A DNA stretch of 64,000 nt from Streptomyces acidiscabies (GTDB lineage: Bacteria > Actinomycetota > Actinomycetes > Streptomycetales > Streptomycetaceae), in contig NZ_JAGJBY010000002.1 in the NCBI RefSeq assembly GCF_020010905.1, forward strand, positions 682,001-746,000, in the 5' to 3' direction. The notes under the pieces are model-generated. The model was not told the origin of the DNA. It worked only from the letters and a program-made list of their open reading frames with translations, and searched no databases. This document shows positions 1 to 7,492 of this stretch, in pieces. The translations under genes and the position numbers were made by a program. Position 1 is the first letter of the stretch, and every line of letters begins with the position of its first letter.

Positions 1-687
1 CGCGAGGGCGGCTTTGTGCGAGCGGTGGTGTCGTAGCGACAGCAGGGCTGCCAGCGAGACCGCCGCCGCTACCGCGATGCCCGTGGGGCGGGTCAGGCCC
101 GCCAGGATCGCCAAACCCGCTGCGGGGAGCCAGCGTTGGGTGAGGACCGCGTACAGGGACCAGGCCGCCAAGGCCGTGAAGAGGGACTCCGTGTACGCCA
201 TCCACTGGACCAGGGCGACCGGCCAGGCCGCCCACAGGACCGTCAGGAGGATGCCGGTGCGGCGGTCGTGGAGGTGGTCGCCGATCGCGAAGATGCCCCA
301 GGCCGCTAGGAGGGAGGACGTGAGAGCTACGGCCAGGCCCGTACTGGAGAGGGAGAGGGGGGTGATCGCCGAGAGGGTTTTCACCACGTACGGGTACAGG
401 GGGAAGAACGCCAGGTTGTTCGCGTCGTACGCCGTGCCGAGGGTGTGCGTGTAGCCGTGGGTGGCAATACCCCAGTACCACTTCGCGTCCCACTCCAGAG
501 CCAGGATCGGGCGGACGCCGTGGTGGCGGCGGTGGGCCCAAGTCGCCAGTACCGCAAGGGAGATGAGGCGGACCGCTAGGTAGGCGGCGAGGGCGGGGGC
601 CGCGTGGCGCAGGGCGGCGGTGCGAGGGCTCGGCGGGGGAGTCGGCGCCGTCGGAGGGGGTGGGGTGGGGGTGGTCAGGGTGGTCAC
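1..687 (-). CDS. Membrane mannosyltransferase, GPI-mannosyltransferase-like (3' end cut by window)
   Basis: This frame is open from a GTG at 687 to the window edge, giving 229 codons and no stop. It starts with a Pro/Thr-rich cytoplasmic stretch (residues 1-25), then a first membrane segment (about 31-50). A loop carries EWDAKWYW (65-72), followed by AFFPLYP and further hydrophobic segments, ending near a conserved RPTG. The W-D-A-x-W-Y and FFPLYP signatures are typical of PIG-V-like, polyprenol-phosphate-mannose-dependent GT-C transferases. A GGAG lies 9 nt before the GTG. The phosphomannomutase next door would supply mannose-1-phosphate, which fits mannosylation at the membrane. The acceptor is unknown and the C-terminal part lies outside the window. 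Confidence 0.8.
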   Translation of the reverse strand, partial: MTTLTTPTPPPPTAPTPPPSPRTAALRHAAPALAAYLAVRLISLAVLATWAHRRHHGVRPILALEWDAKWYWGIATHGYTHTLGTAYDANNLAFFPLYPYVVKTLSAITPLSLSSTGLAVALTSSLLAAWGIFAIGDHLHDRRTGILLTVLWAAWPVALVQWMAYTESLFTALAAWSLYAVLTQRWLPAAGLAILAGLTRPTGIAVAAAVSLAALLSLRHHRSHKAALA

Positions 688-885
688 GGCGGCGGGCTCC
701 AAGTCGGGTGGGGTCCGGTACTACCGGTCCACCGTTCACCCGAGGAGGCGTGCGGGGCGGGGCGCGCGGGGGCTGTCGCCGGGAAATCACCCTATGGGAG
801 CAGATGGTTGCGCGAGGGGCGGGGTACGGGGTTCAGTCGTCCGGTGCGGGTCTGAACCCCGTAGTCCCCGTGTACATCTCAGGTA

Positions 886-2517
886 TTAGATGCCTGCCGC
901 CGTCGAGAAGTCCCGCTTGATCTCCGTGAGGAGGTGCGCTGCCTTCTCCTTGGCCGCCGGGAGCGCCGAGTGGTCCTCGACCGGGATCACTACCTCCAGG
1001 TAGCACTTGAGCTTCGGTTCCGTGCCGCTCGGGCGGACGATGACCCGGGCGCCGTCCAGGGTGTAGCGCAGGCCGTCCGTGGGCGGGAGCTTGTCCGTGC
1101 CCTGCGTGAGGTCCTCCGCCTTCGTGACCGGCAGGCCCGCCAGGCTCGTCGGGGGGTGTTCCCGCAGGCGGGTCATCGCGTCCGCGATCAGGCTCAAGTC
1201 CTCGACACGGACCGAGAGTTGGTCCGTCGCGTGCAGGCCGTGCTCCACCGCGAGGTCGTCCAGGAGGTCCAGGAGCGTACGGCCCTGCTCCTTCAGCTCC
1301 GACGCCAGTTCCGTGATCAGGAGGGCCGCCGTGATGCCGTCCTTGTCTCGGACGCCCTCCGGGTCCACGCAGTAGCCGAGGGCCTCCTCGTAGCCGTACC
1401 GCAGGCCCTCCACCCTCGCGATCCACTTGAAGCCCGTCAGGGTCTCCTCGTACGGGAGGTTTGCCTTCTCCGCGATGCGGCCCAGCAAGGAGGAGGACAC
1501 GATCGACTCCGCGAACGTTCCCTGCGCACCCCTCTTGACCAGGTGGGATGCCAGGAGTGCGCCCACCTCGTCGCCCCTCAGCATGCGCCAGTCGTCGCCG
1601 TCCCTTACCGCCGCCGCGCAGCGGTCCGCGTCCGGGTCGTTCGCGATGATCAGGTCCGGGGTCGTCTCCCTCGCCTTCGCGAACGCCAGGTCCATCGCGC
1701 CCGGTTCCTCCGGGTTCGGGAACGCTACCGTCGGGAAGTCCGGGTCCGGGTCCGCCTGTTCGGGGACCAGGACGGGGGTGGGGAAGCCTGCTCGGTCGAA
1801 GGCTGCGAGGAGTACGTCCCTGCCTACGCCGTGCAGCGGGGTGTAGACCGTGCGGGCCGTTCTTGCGGACGTGGGGGACAGCACCTTGTCCGTACGTGCG
1901 AGGTACGCCTCCAGTACTGTTTCGTCCAGGGTTTCCCAGCCACCCTCCGGGCGGGGGACGTTGTTCAGGGACTCGATCGCTTCGATCTCCGCCGCGATCT
2001 CGCTGTCCGACGGGGGGACGATCTGGGAGCCGTCGCCCAGGTACACCTTGTAGCCGTTGTCCCTCGGGGGGTTGTGGCTCGCCGTTACCTCTACGCCTGC
2101 TGCTGCGCCCAAGTGCCTTATGGCGTACGCCAGTACGGGGGTCGGGAGGGGGCGGGGGAGGAGTGCTGCGCGTAGGCCTGCGCCTGTCATCACCGCGGCC
2201 GTGTCCCTCGCGAAGTCCTCCGACTTGTGGCGGGCGTCGTAGCCGATGACTACCAGGGCGTTCGGTTCGCCCTTGGTCCTCAGGTATGACGCCAGGCCTG
2301 CTGCTGCTCTGATGACGACCGTGCGGTTCATGCGCATGGGGCCTGCGCCGAGTTCGCCTCTCAGGCCGGCTGTGCCGAACTGGAGGGTGCCGGTGAAACG
2401 GGCGGCGAGTTCTGTGATGTCGCCGGCCTCGATCAGTTTCGCCAGTTCGTCTCGGGTTTCGGGGTCGGGGTCCTCCGCGAGCCAGGTTCTGGCCCGGGTC
2501 ATGAGGTCGTCGTGCAC
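886..2517 (-). CDS. Phosphomannomutase/phosphoglucomutase (alpha-D-phosphohexomutase)
   Basis: This 543-residue cytoplasmic enzyme interconverts hexose 6-phosphates and 1-phosphates, feeding GDP-mannose and glycan synthesis. The phosphoserine loop TASHNP is at 145-150, the metal loop DPDADR at 294-299, a sugar-binding GDEVG follows, and the phosphate-binding RPSGTEPK is near residue 500. All four landmarks of the superfamily are intact and the length is normal. The GTG start at 2517 is preceded by AAAGG at 10 nt; an ATG five codons later is an alternative. It is transcribed in the same direction as the purine nucleoside phosphorylase upstream, so it could also act on pentose or hexose phosphates from nucleoside breakdown. 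Sequence alone does not settle mannose versus glucose versus ribose preference. Confidence 0.93.
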   Translation of the reverse strand: MHDDLMTRARTWLAEDPDPETRDELAKLIEAGDITELAARFTGTLQFGTAGLRGELGAGPMRMNRTVVIRAAAGLASYLRTKGEPNALVVIGYDARHKSEDFARDTAAVMTGAGLRAALLPRPLPTPVLAYAIRHLGAAAGVEVTASHNPPRDNGYKVYLGDGSQIVPPSDSEIAAEIEAIESLNNVPRPEGGWETLDETVLEAYLARTDKVLSPTSARTARTVYTPLHGVGRDVLLAAFDRAGFPTPVLVPEQADPDPDFPTVAFPNPEEPGAMDLAFAKARETTPDLIIANDPDADRCAAAVRDGDDWRMLRGDEVGALLASHLVKRGAQGTFAESIVSSSLLGRIAEKANLPYEETLTGFKWIARVEGLRYGYEEALGYCVDPEGVRDKDGITAALLITELASELKEQGRTLLDLLDDLAVEHGLHATDQLSVRVEDLSLIADAMTRLREHPPTSLAGLPVTKAEDLTQGTDKLPPTDGLRYTLDGARVIVRPSGTEPKLKCYLEVVIPVEDHSALPAAKEKAAHLLTEIKRDFSTAAGI

Positions 2518-3118
2518 TGCGGGTCAGCCTTTCGTTGTACGTCGTGGGTGGTACGGCTCGGAGTTTTCTCGCCCCCGCCGCCCCTACCCGTCCCATCCTC
2601 CAGGGGCTGCTGCCCCTTCGACCCCGCTTCAGGGGGCTCCGCCCCATGGGCCCCGGGTGGGTGGGGGAGGTGGGGGAAGCATTCTGTGGGTGGGTGGTGA
2701 TCGGCCCTGAAGGGGCCTCGTCCTCAAACGCCGGACGGGCTGAAAGGGGTGGTGGGTGGTAGTCGGCTCCGGAAGGGCCTTGTCCTCAAGCGCCGGACGG
2801 GCTGAAAAGAGATGGGGCGGGGTGGGTGTGGGGCAGCCCCGAAAGGCTTCGTCCTCAAGCGCCGGACTAGCTGAGGGCGTCGGACGGGCTGAGGTTGTCG
2901 AGCGGGTGGGCAAGCTGGGCCCCGTCCTCAAGCGTCGGACGGGCTGGGGGCGGCCCTGGAAGGGCCTCGGCCTCAAGTGGCCGGGGCCTGGGCTTGGGGG
3001 TTCGGTGGGCTGAGGGTGCCGGGACCGTTGTTTCGTCCGGTCACCTTCCTGCCGCCGTTTCGGGCTCAAGTGCCGGACCCGTTGTTCCGCGTCCGGCACC
3101 CCAAGCCCCCGTCCGGTA
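2518..3118. repeat. Gene-free stretch with degenerate repeat array
   Basis: I see no gene here. Positions 2714-3082 hold at least six degenerate copies of a roughly 25-30 bp unit built around GTCCTCAAGCGCCGGACGGG. They are at about 2714-2745, 2777-2808, 2845-2875, 2921-2946, a decayed copy at 2959-2990 and another near 3060-3082. Copies are separated by G-rich spacers that often contain GGAAGGGCC. The part at 2590-2645 holds short GC hairpins that could terminate transcription of the upstream purine nucleoside phosphorylase gene. Similar units are familiar from Streptomyces intergenic regions; their function is not known to me. Confidence 0.7.
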
Positions 3119-3955
3119 CTACAGCCGGCCCAGCACCCGCGTCAGCAGTTCGCCCATCCTCGCCGCGCTGTCCCGGCCCGCCTGGAGGACCTCCTCGTGG
3201 TTCAGGGGCTCGCCCGTCATGCCTGCCGCGAGGTTTGTTACCAGGGAGATGCCCAGGATTTCCGCGCCCGCCTCGCGGGCCGCGATCGCTTCGAGGGCCG
3301 TGGACATGCCTACCAGGTCCGCGCCGATTACGCGGGCCATGCGGATTTCCGCGGGGGTCTCGTAGTGGGGGCCCGTGAATTGGGCGTAGACGCCCTCCTC
3401 CAGCGTTTCGTCGACCTCCTTGCAGAGGGCGCGCAGGCGCGGGGAGTAGAGGTCCGTGAGGTCGACGAAGTTCGCGCCGACGATCGGGGACGCCGCCGTC
3501 AGGTTGATGTGGTCGCTGATGAGGACCGGCTGGCCGGGACGCATGCCCTCGCGCAGGCCGCCGCAGCCGTTCGTCAGGACGATCGTCTTGCAGCCGGCGG
3601 CGACCGCGGTGCGGACTCCGTGCGCGACGGAGGCGACCCCCCGGCCCTCGTAGTAGTGCGTGCGGCCCAGGAAGACCAGCGCGCGCTTCTCTCCGATCTT
3701 GTACGAGCGGATCTTGCCGCCGTGGCCCTCGACGGCGGGCGGCGGGAAGCCGGGGAGCGCCGTGACCGGGAACTCCGCGTCGGGCGCGCCGAGCGCGTCG
3801 ACGGCCGGTGCCCAGCCGGAGCCCATCACGAGGGCGACGTCATGCGTCTCGGCACCCGTTAGCTCACGCAGTCGCGCGGCGGCGCTGTCGGCGGCGGTGT
3901 AGGGGTTGCCCTGAATGTCGTCCGGGATGTCGTCCGGCAGAAGAGATGCGTTCAC
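3119..3955 (-). CDS. Purine nucleoside phosphorylase, trimeric class
   Basis: This 278-residue enzyme cleaves purine (deoxy)nucleosides with phosphate to give the base and (deoxy)ribose-1-phosphate. Visible landmarks are the phosphate loop MGSGWAPAVD (about 44-53), HYYEGRG, the base-site segment LTNGCGGL, and the purine-binding VGMST followed by a helix with LVTNLAAG. These match the trimeric PNP/MTAP family. The GTG start at 3955 has no Shine-Dalgarno sequence, but TACGCT ends 7 nt upstream, suggesting a leaderless mRNA. The phosphomannomutase lies downstream on the same strand beyond the repeat array. Substrate choice (guanosine/inosine versus methylthioadenosine) is inferred from the family, not proved. 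Confidence 0.92.
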   Translation of the reverse strand: MNASLLPDDIPDDIQGNPYTAADSAAARLRELTGAETHDVALVMGSGWAPAVDALGAPDAEFPVTALPGFPPPAVEGHGGKIRSYKIGEKRALVFLGRTHYYEGRGVASVAHGVRTAVAAGCKTIVLTNGCGGLREGMRPGQPVLISDHINLTAASPIVGANFVDLTDLYSPRLRALCKEVDETLEEGVYAQFTGPHYETPAEIRMARVIGADLVGMSTALEAIAAREAGAEILGISLVTNLAAGMTGEPLNHEEVLQAGRDSAARMGELLTRVLGRL

Positions 3956-4068
3956 GCGGATGAGCGTAGCCGGTCCATGCCTACGCGCGTAGATGACAGA
4001 CCTTACGGCTCGACGATCGTTGTCTTGTCGTTTCCGACCAATTCCGGTCGGCCGCGATCAAGGAGATC

Positions 4069-4506
4069 TCAACAAGGCCGCTTCCGCAGCTCCATCACAT
4101 AGTCGTGCGGCGCCCCCGCCGACTCCGCCGCGTCCGCGATCTCGCCGAGGTAGCGGGCGGAGGGGAGACCCCCCTCGTACCCGTTGAGAACGTATGTCCA
4201 CGCGCCCTCTTCGCCCTCCAGGGTGTGGACGCGCATACGTGTACGGCGGTAGATCCCGAGGCCGGTGCCCTCCCAGCGGTCGAGGGACTCCTCGTCCATG
4301 GGGGCGATGTCGTACAGGCCGACGAATACCTGAGAGCCAGGCTCCTCGACGATCGTCGCCAGCGCGCCCTCCCAGCCCATCTGCTCGCCGCCGAAGGTGA
4401 GCCGCCAGCCGTTCAGCCAGCCCGTCGCACGCAGCGGGGAGTGGGGAGCGCGGCGGGTCATCAGCCGCGCGTCGAGGTTGCCGGCGTACGCGGCGTAGAG
4501 CGACAT
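4069..4506 (-). CDS. Gamma-glutamylcyclotransferase-like (AIG2/GGCT fold) protein
   Basis: This 145-residue protein opens with SLYAAYAGNLD, the YGSN-like substrate loop of the GGCT fold. It has GWRLTFGG, a central VGLYDI and a Glu-containing DRWEG segment. Family members release 5-oxoproline from gamma-glutamyl compounds, but many bacterial ones have unknown substrates. The ATG at 4506 was chosen because the family motif follows at once. There is no Shine-Dalgarno sequence; TACCCT sits 7 nt upstream, as expected for a leaderless transcript. It is divergent from the LpdA-type gene. Confidence 0.8.
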   Translation of the reverse strand: MSLYAAYAGNLDARLMTRRAPHSPLRATGWLNGWRLTFGGEQMGWEGALATIVEEPGSQVFVGLYDIAPMDEESLDRWEGTGLGIYRRTRMRVHTLEGEEGAWTYVLNGYEGGLPSARYLGEIADAAESAGAPHDYVMELRKRPC

Positions 4507-4659
4507 GGGGGAGAGGGTACGGCAGTGACGCCGGGGGTCCGGTGCGCAGTCGTCGTACCCGTAGCTCCCCGGTATCAGTACCGCCGGTGATACCTGCCCC
4601 GTCGCCCGCTCGGCCCCCCGAATCCCGCCTCCCCCGTGGCGTACGGGACAATGGGGTAT

Positions 4660-6099
4660 GTGACTCGGATCGTGATCATTGGTGGCGGGCCCGGCGGGTA
4701 CGAGGCGGCGTTGGTCGCTGCCCAGCTCGGGGCGGAGGTGACCGTCGTGGACTGCGACGGTCTGGGCGGTGCGTCGGTGCTTACCGACTGCGTGCCGTCC
4801 AAGACGCTCATCGCCACGGCGGAGGTGATGACGACCTTCGACTCCTCGTACGAGGAGCTGGGCATCATCGTCGCCGACGACACGCCACCCCTGGAGCAGG
4901 CGGCCAGGGTCGTCGGCGTGGACCTCGGCAAGGTCAACCGGCGGGTGAAGCGCCTCGCGCTCGCCCAGTCGCACGACATCACGGCCTCGGTGACGCGCGC
5001 CGGCGCCAAGGTGATGCGCGGCCGGGCCCGCCTGGAGGGCATGCAGTCGCTCGACGGCTCCCGCAAGGTCGTCGTCGCGACCCCGGACGGCAACGAGCAG
5101 ACGCTCACCGCCGACGCCGTACTCATCGCGACGGGTGCTCACCCCCGGGAGCTACCTGATGCGCAGCCCGACGGCGAGCGGATCCTCAACTGGACGCAGG
5201 TCTACGACCTGACCGAGCTGCCCGACGAGTTGATCGTCGTCGGCTCCGGTGTCACCGGCGCGGAGTTCGCCGGGGCGTACCAGGCGCTCGGCTCGAAGGT
5301 CACCCTCGTCTCGTCCCGCGACCGGGTACTACCCGGGGAGGACCCGGACGCCGCCGCCGTACTGGAAGAGGTCTTCCGGCGCCGCGGCATGAACGTCATG
5401 GCCCGCTCCCGCGCCGAGTCCGCGAAGCGGGTCGGCGACCGCGTCGAGGTGACCCTCGCGGACGGCCGTGTCATCACCGGCAGCCACTGCCTGATGGCCG
5501 TCGGCGCGATCCCCAACAGCGCCGGGCTCGGCCTGGAGGAGGCTGGCGTCAAGGTCCGCGAGTCCGGGCACATCTGGACCGACAAGGTGTCCCGCACTAC
5601 AGCTCCGGGGGTATACGCCGCCGGCGACGTCACCGGCATCTTCGCGCTCGCCTCGGTCGCCGCGATGCAGGGACGTATCGCCATGTACCACTTCCTCGGC
5701 GACGCGGTGGCCCCCCTCAACCTCAAGACGGTCTCCTCGAACGTCTTCACCGACCCCGAGATCGCGACCGTCGGCTACAGCCAGGCCGACGTCGACGGCG
5801 GCAAGATCGACGCGCGCGTCGTCAAGCTGCCGCTGCTGCGCAACCCCCGCGCGAAGATGCAGGGCATCCGCGACGGCTTCGTCAAGATCTTCTGCCGTCC
5901 CGGTACGGGGATCGTCGTCGGCGGCGTGGTCGTCGCGCCGCGCGCTTCGGAACTGATCCACCCCATCTCGATCGCCGTCGACAACAATCTGACGGTCGAA
6001 CAGATCGCGAACGCGTTCACCGTGTACCCGTCCCTGTCGGGCTCGATCGCCGAGGTGGCACGGCAGTTGCACACGAGGAAGGCGGCGGGCGAGAGCTGA
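4660..6099 (+). CDS. lpdA: LpdA-type NAD(P)H-quinone dehydrogenase (flavoprotein disulfide reductase family)
   Basis: This 479-residue FAD protein has an N-terminal GGGPGGYEAA dinucleotide fold, a second nucleotide-binding GSGVTGAEFAG, the FAD motif YAAGDVTG and a C-terminal dimerisation domain ending with VYPSLSGSI. The first cysteine of the usual CxxxxC redox pair is missing (GGASVLTDCVPSK keeps only one). That is the hallmark of Mycobacterium tuberculosis LpdA (Rv3303c), which reduces quinones rather than lipoamide. The GTG at 4660 gives TRIVIIGGGPGG as N-terminus; an in-frame GTG at 4636 would add eight unconserved residues. A hairpin follows the stop codon. Confidence 0.9.
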   Translation: MTRIVIIGGGPGGYEAALVAAQLGAEVTVVDCDGLGGASVLTDCVPSKTLIATAEVMTTFDSSYEELGIIVADDTPPLEQAARVVGVDLGKVNRRVKRLALAQSHDITASVTRAGAKVMRGRARLEGMQSLDGSRKVVVATPDGNEQTLTADAVLIATGAHPRELPDAQPDGERILNWTQVYDLTELPDELIVVGSGVTGAEFAGAYQALGSKVTLVSSRDRVLPGEDPDAAAVLEEVFRRRGMNVMARSRAESAKRVGDRVEVTLADGRVITGSHCLMAVGAIPNSAGLGLEEAGVKVRESGHIWTDKVSRTTAPGVYAAGDVTGIFALASVAAMQGRIAMYHFLGDAVAPLNLKTVSSNVFTDPEIATVGYSQADVDGGKIDARVVKLPLLRNPRAKMQGIRDGFVKIFCRPGTGIVVGGVVVAPRASELIHPISIAVDNNLTVEQIANAFTVYPSLSGSIAEVARQLHTRKAAGES

Positions 6100-6108
6100 C
6101 GGCCGAAA

Positions 6109-6137
6109 GCAACTCCCCGTCGGTCACGGGGAGTTGC
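6109..6137 (+). terminator. Hairpin terminator after the LpdA-type gene
   Basis: A perfect 12-bp stem (6109-6120 with 6126-6137) and a 5-nt loop begin 10 nt after the stop codon. There is no clear T run, as is usual in this genus. Confidence 0.75.
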
Positions 6138-6230
6138 CAGGGTTGGTGACGGCGTGGGGCGGGTAGCCGAGCCCCTATACCACTTCACCCACTCCTGTGC
6201 GAACAACTTCGTTTATTCGACGCAAACACC

Positions 6231-6259
6231 TGAAAACAGACGGTCGCCCGCGTTACTGT
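6231..6259 (+). promoter_or_regulatory. Likely leaderless promoter of the DeoR gene
   Basis: TGAAAA (6231-6236), a 17-nt spacer and TACTGT (6254-6259) end 7 nt before the GTG at 6267. This spacing would start the transcript at or next to the start codon. No ribosome binding site is visible. Confidence 0.5.
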
Positions 6260-6266
6260 CAGTTTC

Positions 6267-7229
6267 GTGTTCGCTGCTGAACGTCGCCAATTGATCCTCG
6301 AAATGGTGCGAGCGAACGGGGCCGTGTCGCTCCGTGAGCTCGCCCGCGTCGTCCAGACCTCCGAAGTGACCGTACGGCGGGACGTGCGCGCGCTGGAGGC
6401 AGAAGGACTCCTCGACCGCCGGCATGGCGGTGCGGTACTGCCGGGTGGATTCACGCGAGAATCCGGCTTTCCGCAAAAGTCCCATCTCGCGACCGCCGAG
6501 AAGACGGCCATCGCCGATCTCGCGGCGGGATTCGTCCAGGAGGGCGAGGCCATCGTCGTCGGGGCCGGTACGACCACGCAGGAGCTGGCCCGCCGGCTCG
6601 CGCGGGTCCCCGGGCTGACCGTGGTCACCAACTCCCTTCTTGTCGCCCAGGCGTTGGCCCATGCGAATCGGGTGGAGGTCGTCATGACCGGTGGGACCCT
6701 GCGGGGGTCCAACTACGCGCTCGTCGGGAGTGGTGCCGAGCAGTCCCTTCAAGGGCTGCGTGTTTCCCGGGCGTTCCTGTCCGGGAGCGGGCTCACTGCC
6801 GAACGGGGGCTGTCCACGTCCAACATGCTGTCCGCGTCCGTCGATCGTGCGCTTGTGCAGGCCGCCGCTGAGGTTGTAGTCCTTGCGGACCACACCAAGT
6901 TGGGGACCGACACGATGTTCCAGACGGTGCCTACCGATGTCATCACGCGGCTTGTCACCGATGATCCTCCGGCCCATGACGACCGTGCGGCAACCGAGTT
7001 GCAGGCGCTGGCTGATCAGGGGGTGCAGATCGCTGTCGCCGGTGCGGGGGCCTCCGGCGGTGAGGCGGTTCCTGCTCGGCAGCATCCTCCGCAACGTCGG
7101 GATGTTGCGCTGCCCACGCCTCGGAGGGGGCAACTGCCCGGCTCCGCCGGGGGGTTGAGGGCGGCGGCGATGGGGGAGCAGGTGCAGAGTGAGAGGGCGC
7201 GGGTGGCTGATCTCCGGCGCAGTAGGTAG
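6267..7229 (+). CDS. DeoR/GlpR-family transcriptional regulator
   Basis: This 320-residue protein has the DeoR winged helix at about 1-57 (ERRQLILEMV, TSEVTVRRDV, GLLDRRHGGAV) and a sugar-phosphate-isomerase-like effector domain with GAGTTTQELA, TNSLLVA and MTGGTLR. Family members usually repress sugar or nucleoside catabolism and respond to phosphorylated sugars. Family length is near 255; residues after about 252 form a low-complexity Ala/Arg/Pro tail that I cannot relate to a domain. The GTG start at 6267 gives the conserved N-terminus. A sugar-phosphate regulon is plausible given the neighbouring mutase and phosphorylase genes, but no target site was identified. Confidence 0.88.
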   Translation: MFAAERRQLILEMVRANGAVSLRELARVVQTSEVTVRRDVRALEAEGLLDRRHGGAVLPGGFTRESGFPQKSHLATAEKTAIADLAAGFVQEGEAIVVGAGTTTQELARRLARVPGLTVVTNSLLVAQALAHANRVEVVMTGGTLRGSNYALVGSGAEQSLQGLRVSRAFLSGSGLTAERGLSTSNMLSASVDRALVQAAAEVVVLADHTKLGTDTMFQTVPTDVITRLVTDDPPAHDDRAATELQALADQGVQIAVAGAGASGGEAVPARQHPPQRRDVALPTPRRGQLPGSAGGLRAAAMGEQVQSERARVADLRRSR

Positions 7230-7266
7230 GGGCGGGTTGAGGCTCGTGTGCGACTGACGGTCGTAT

Positions 7267-7437
7267 GTGGCTGGTCGCGCAGTTCCCCGCGCCCCTAAAA
7301 GACGTGGTTGCGGCTGTAGTTCGGCCGCGGGTTCTGGGTGGAGTCTGCTGGCGCAGCCTCCACCCAGAACGTCGTGGCTTTCAACGCCGGGCAGGTCCAA
7401 CGCCGTTAGGGGCGCGGGGAACTGCGCGACCAGCCAC
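7267..7437. repeat. Nested inverted-repeat element
   Basis: The outer arms 7267-7298 and 7406-7437 are perfect 32-bp inverted copies of each other. Inside them, 7331-7343 and 7358-7370 form a second perfect 13-bp inverted repeat around GCTG...CAGC. The same 32-bp arm occurs once more at 13789-13820 and in part at 16961-17018. No coding frame is supported. It sits between the convergent DeoR and AccA2 genes, so it may end transcription from both sides, but the dispersed copies suggest a mobile or REP-like repeat. Confidence 0.85.
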
Positions 7438-7492
7438 AGCGGACAGGCAGACTCGTACGATCCGAGTCCACCCCTCCGCTACCGAGCCCGGC

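Noticed and set aside
4636..4659. Longer N-terminus for the LpdA-type protein
   Set aside because: The extra eight residues are not part of the family, and the conserved dinucleotide fold begins four residues after the GTG at 4660.
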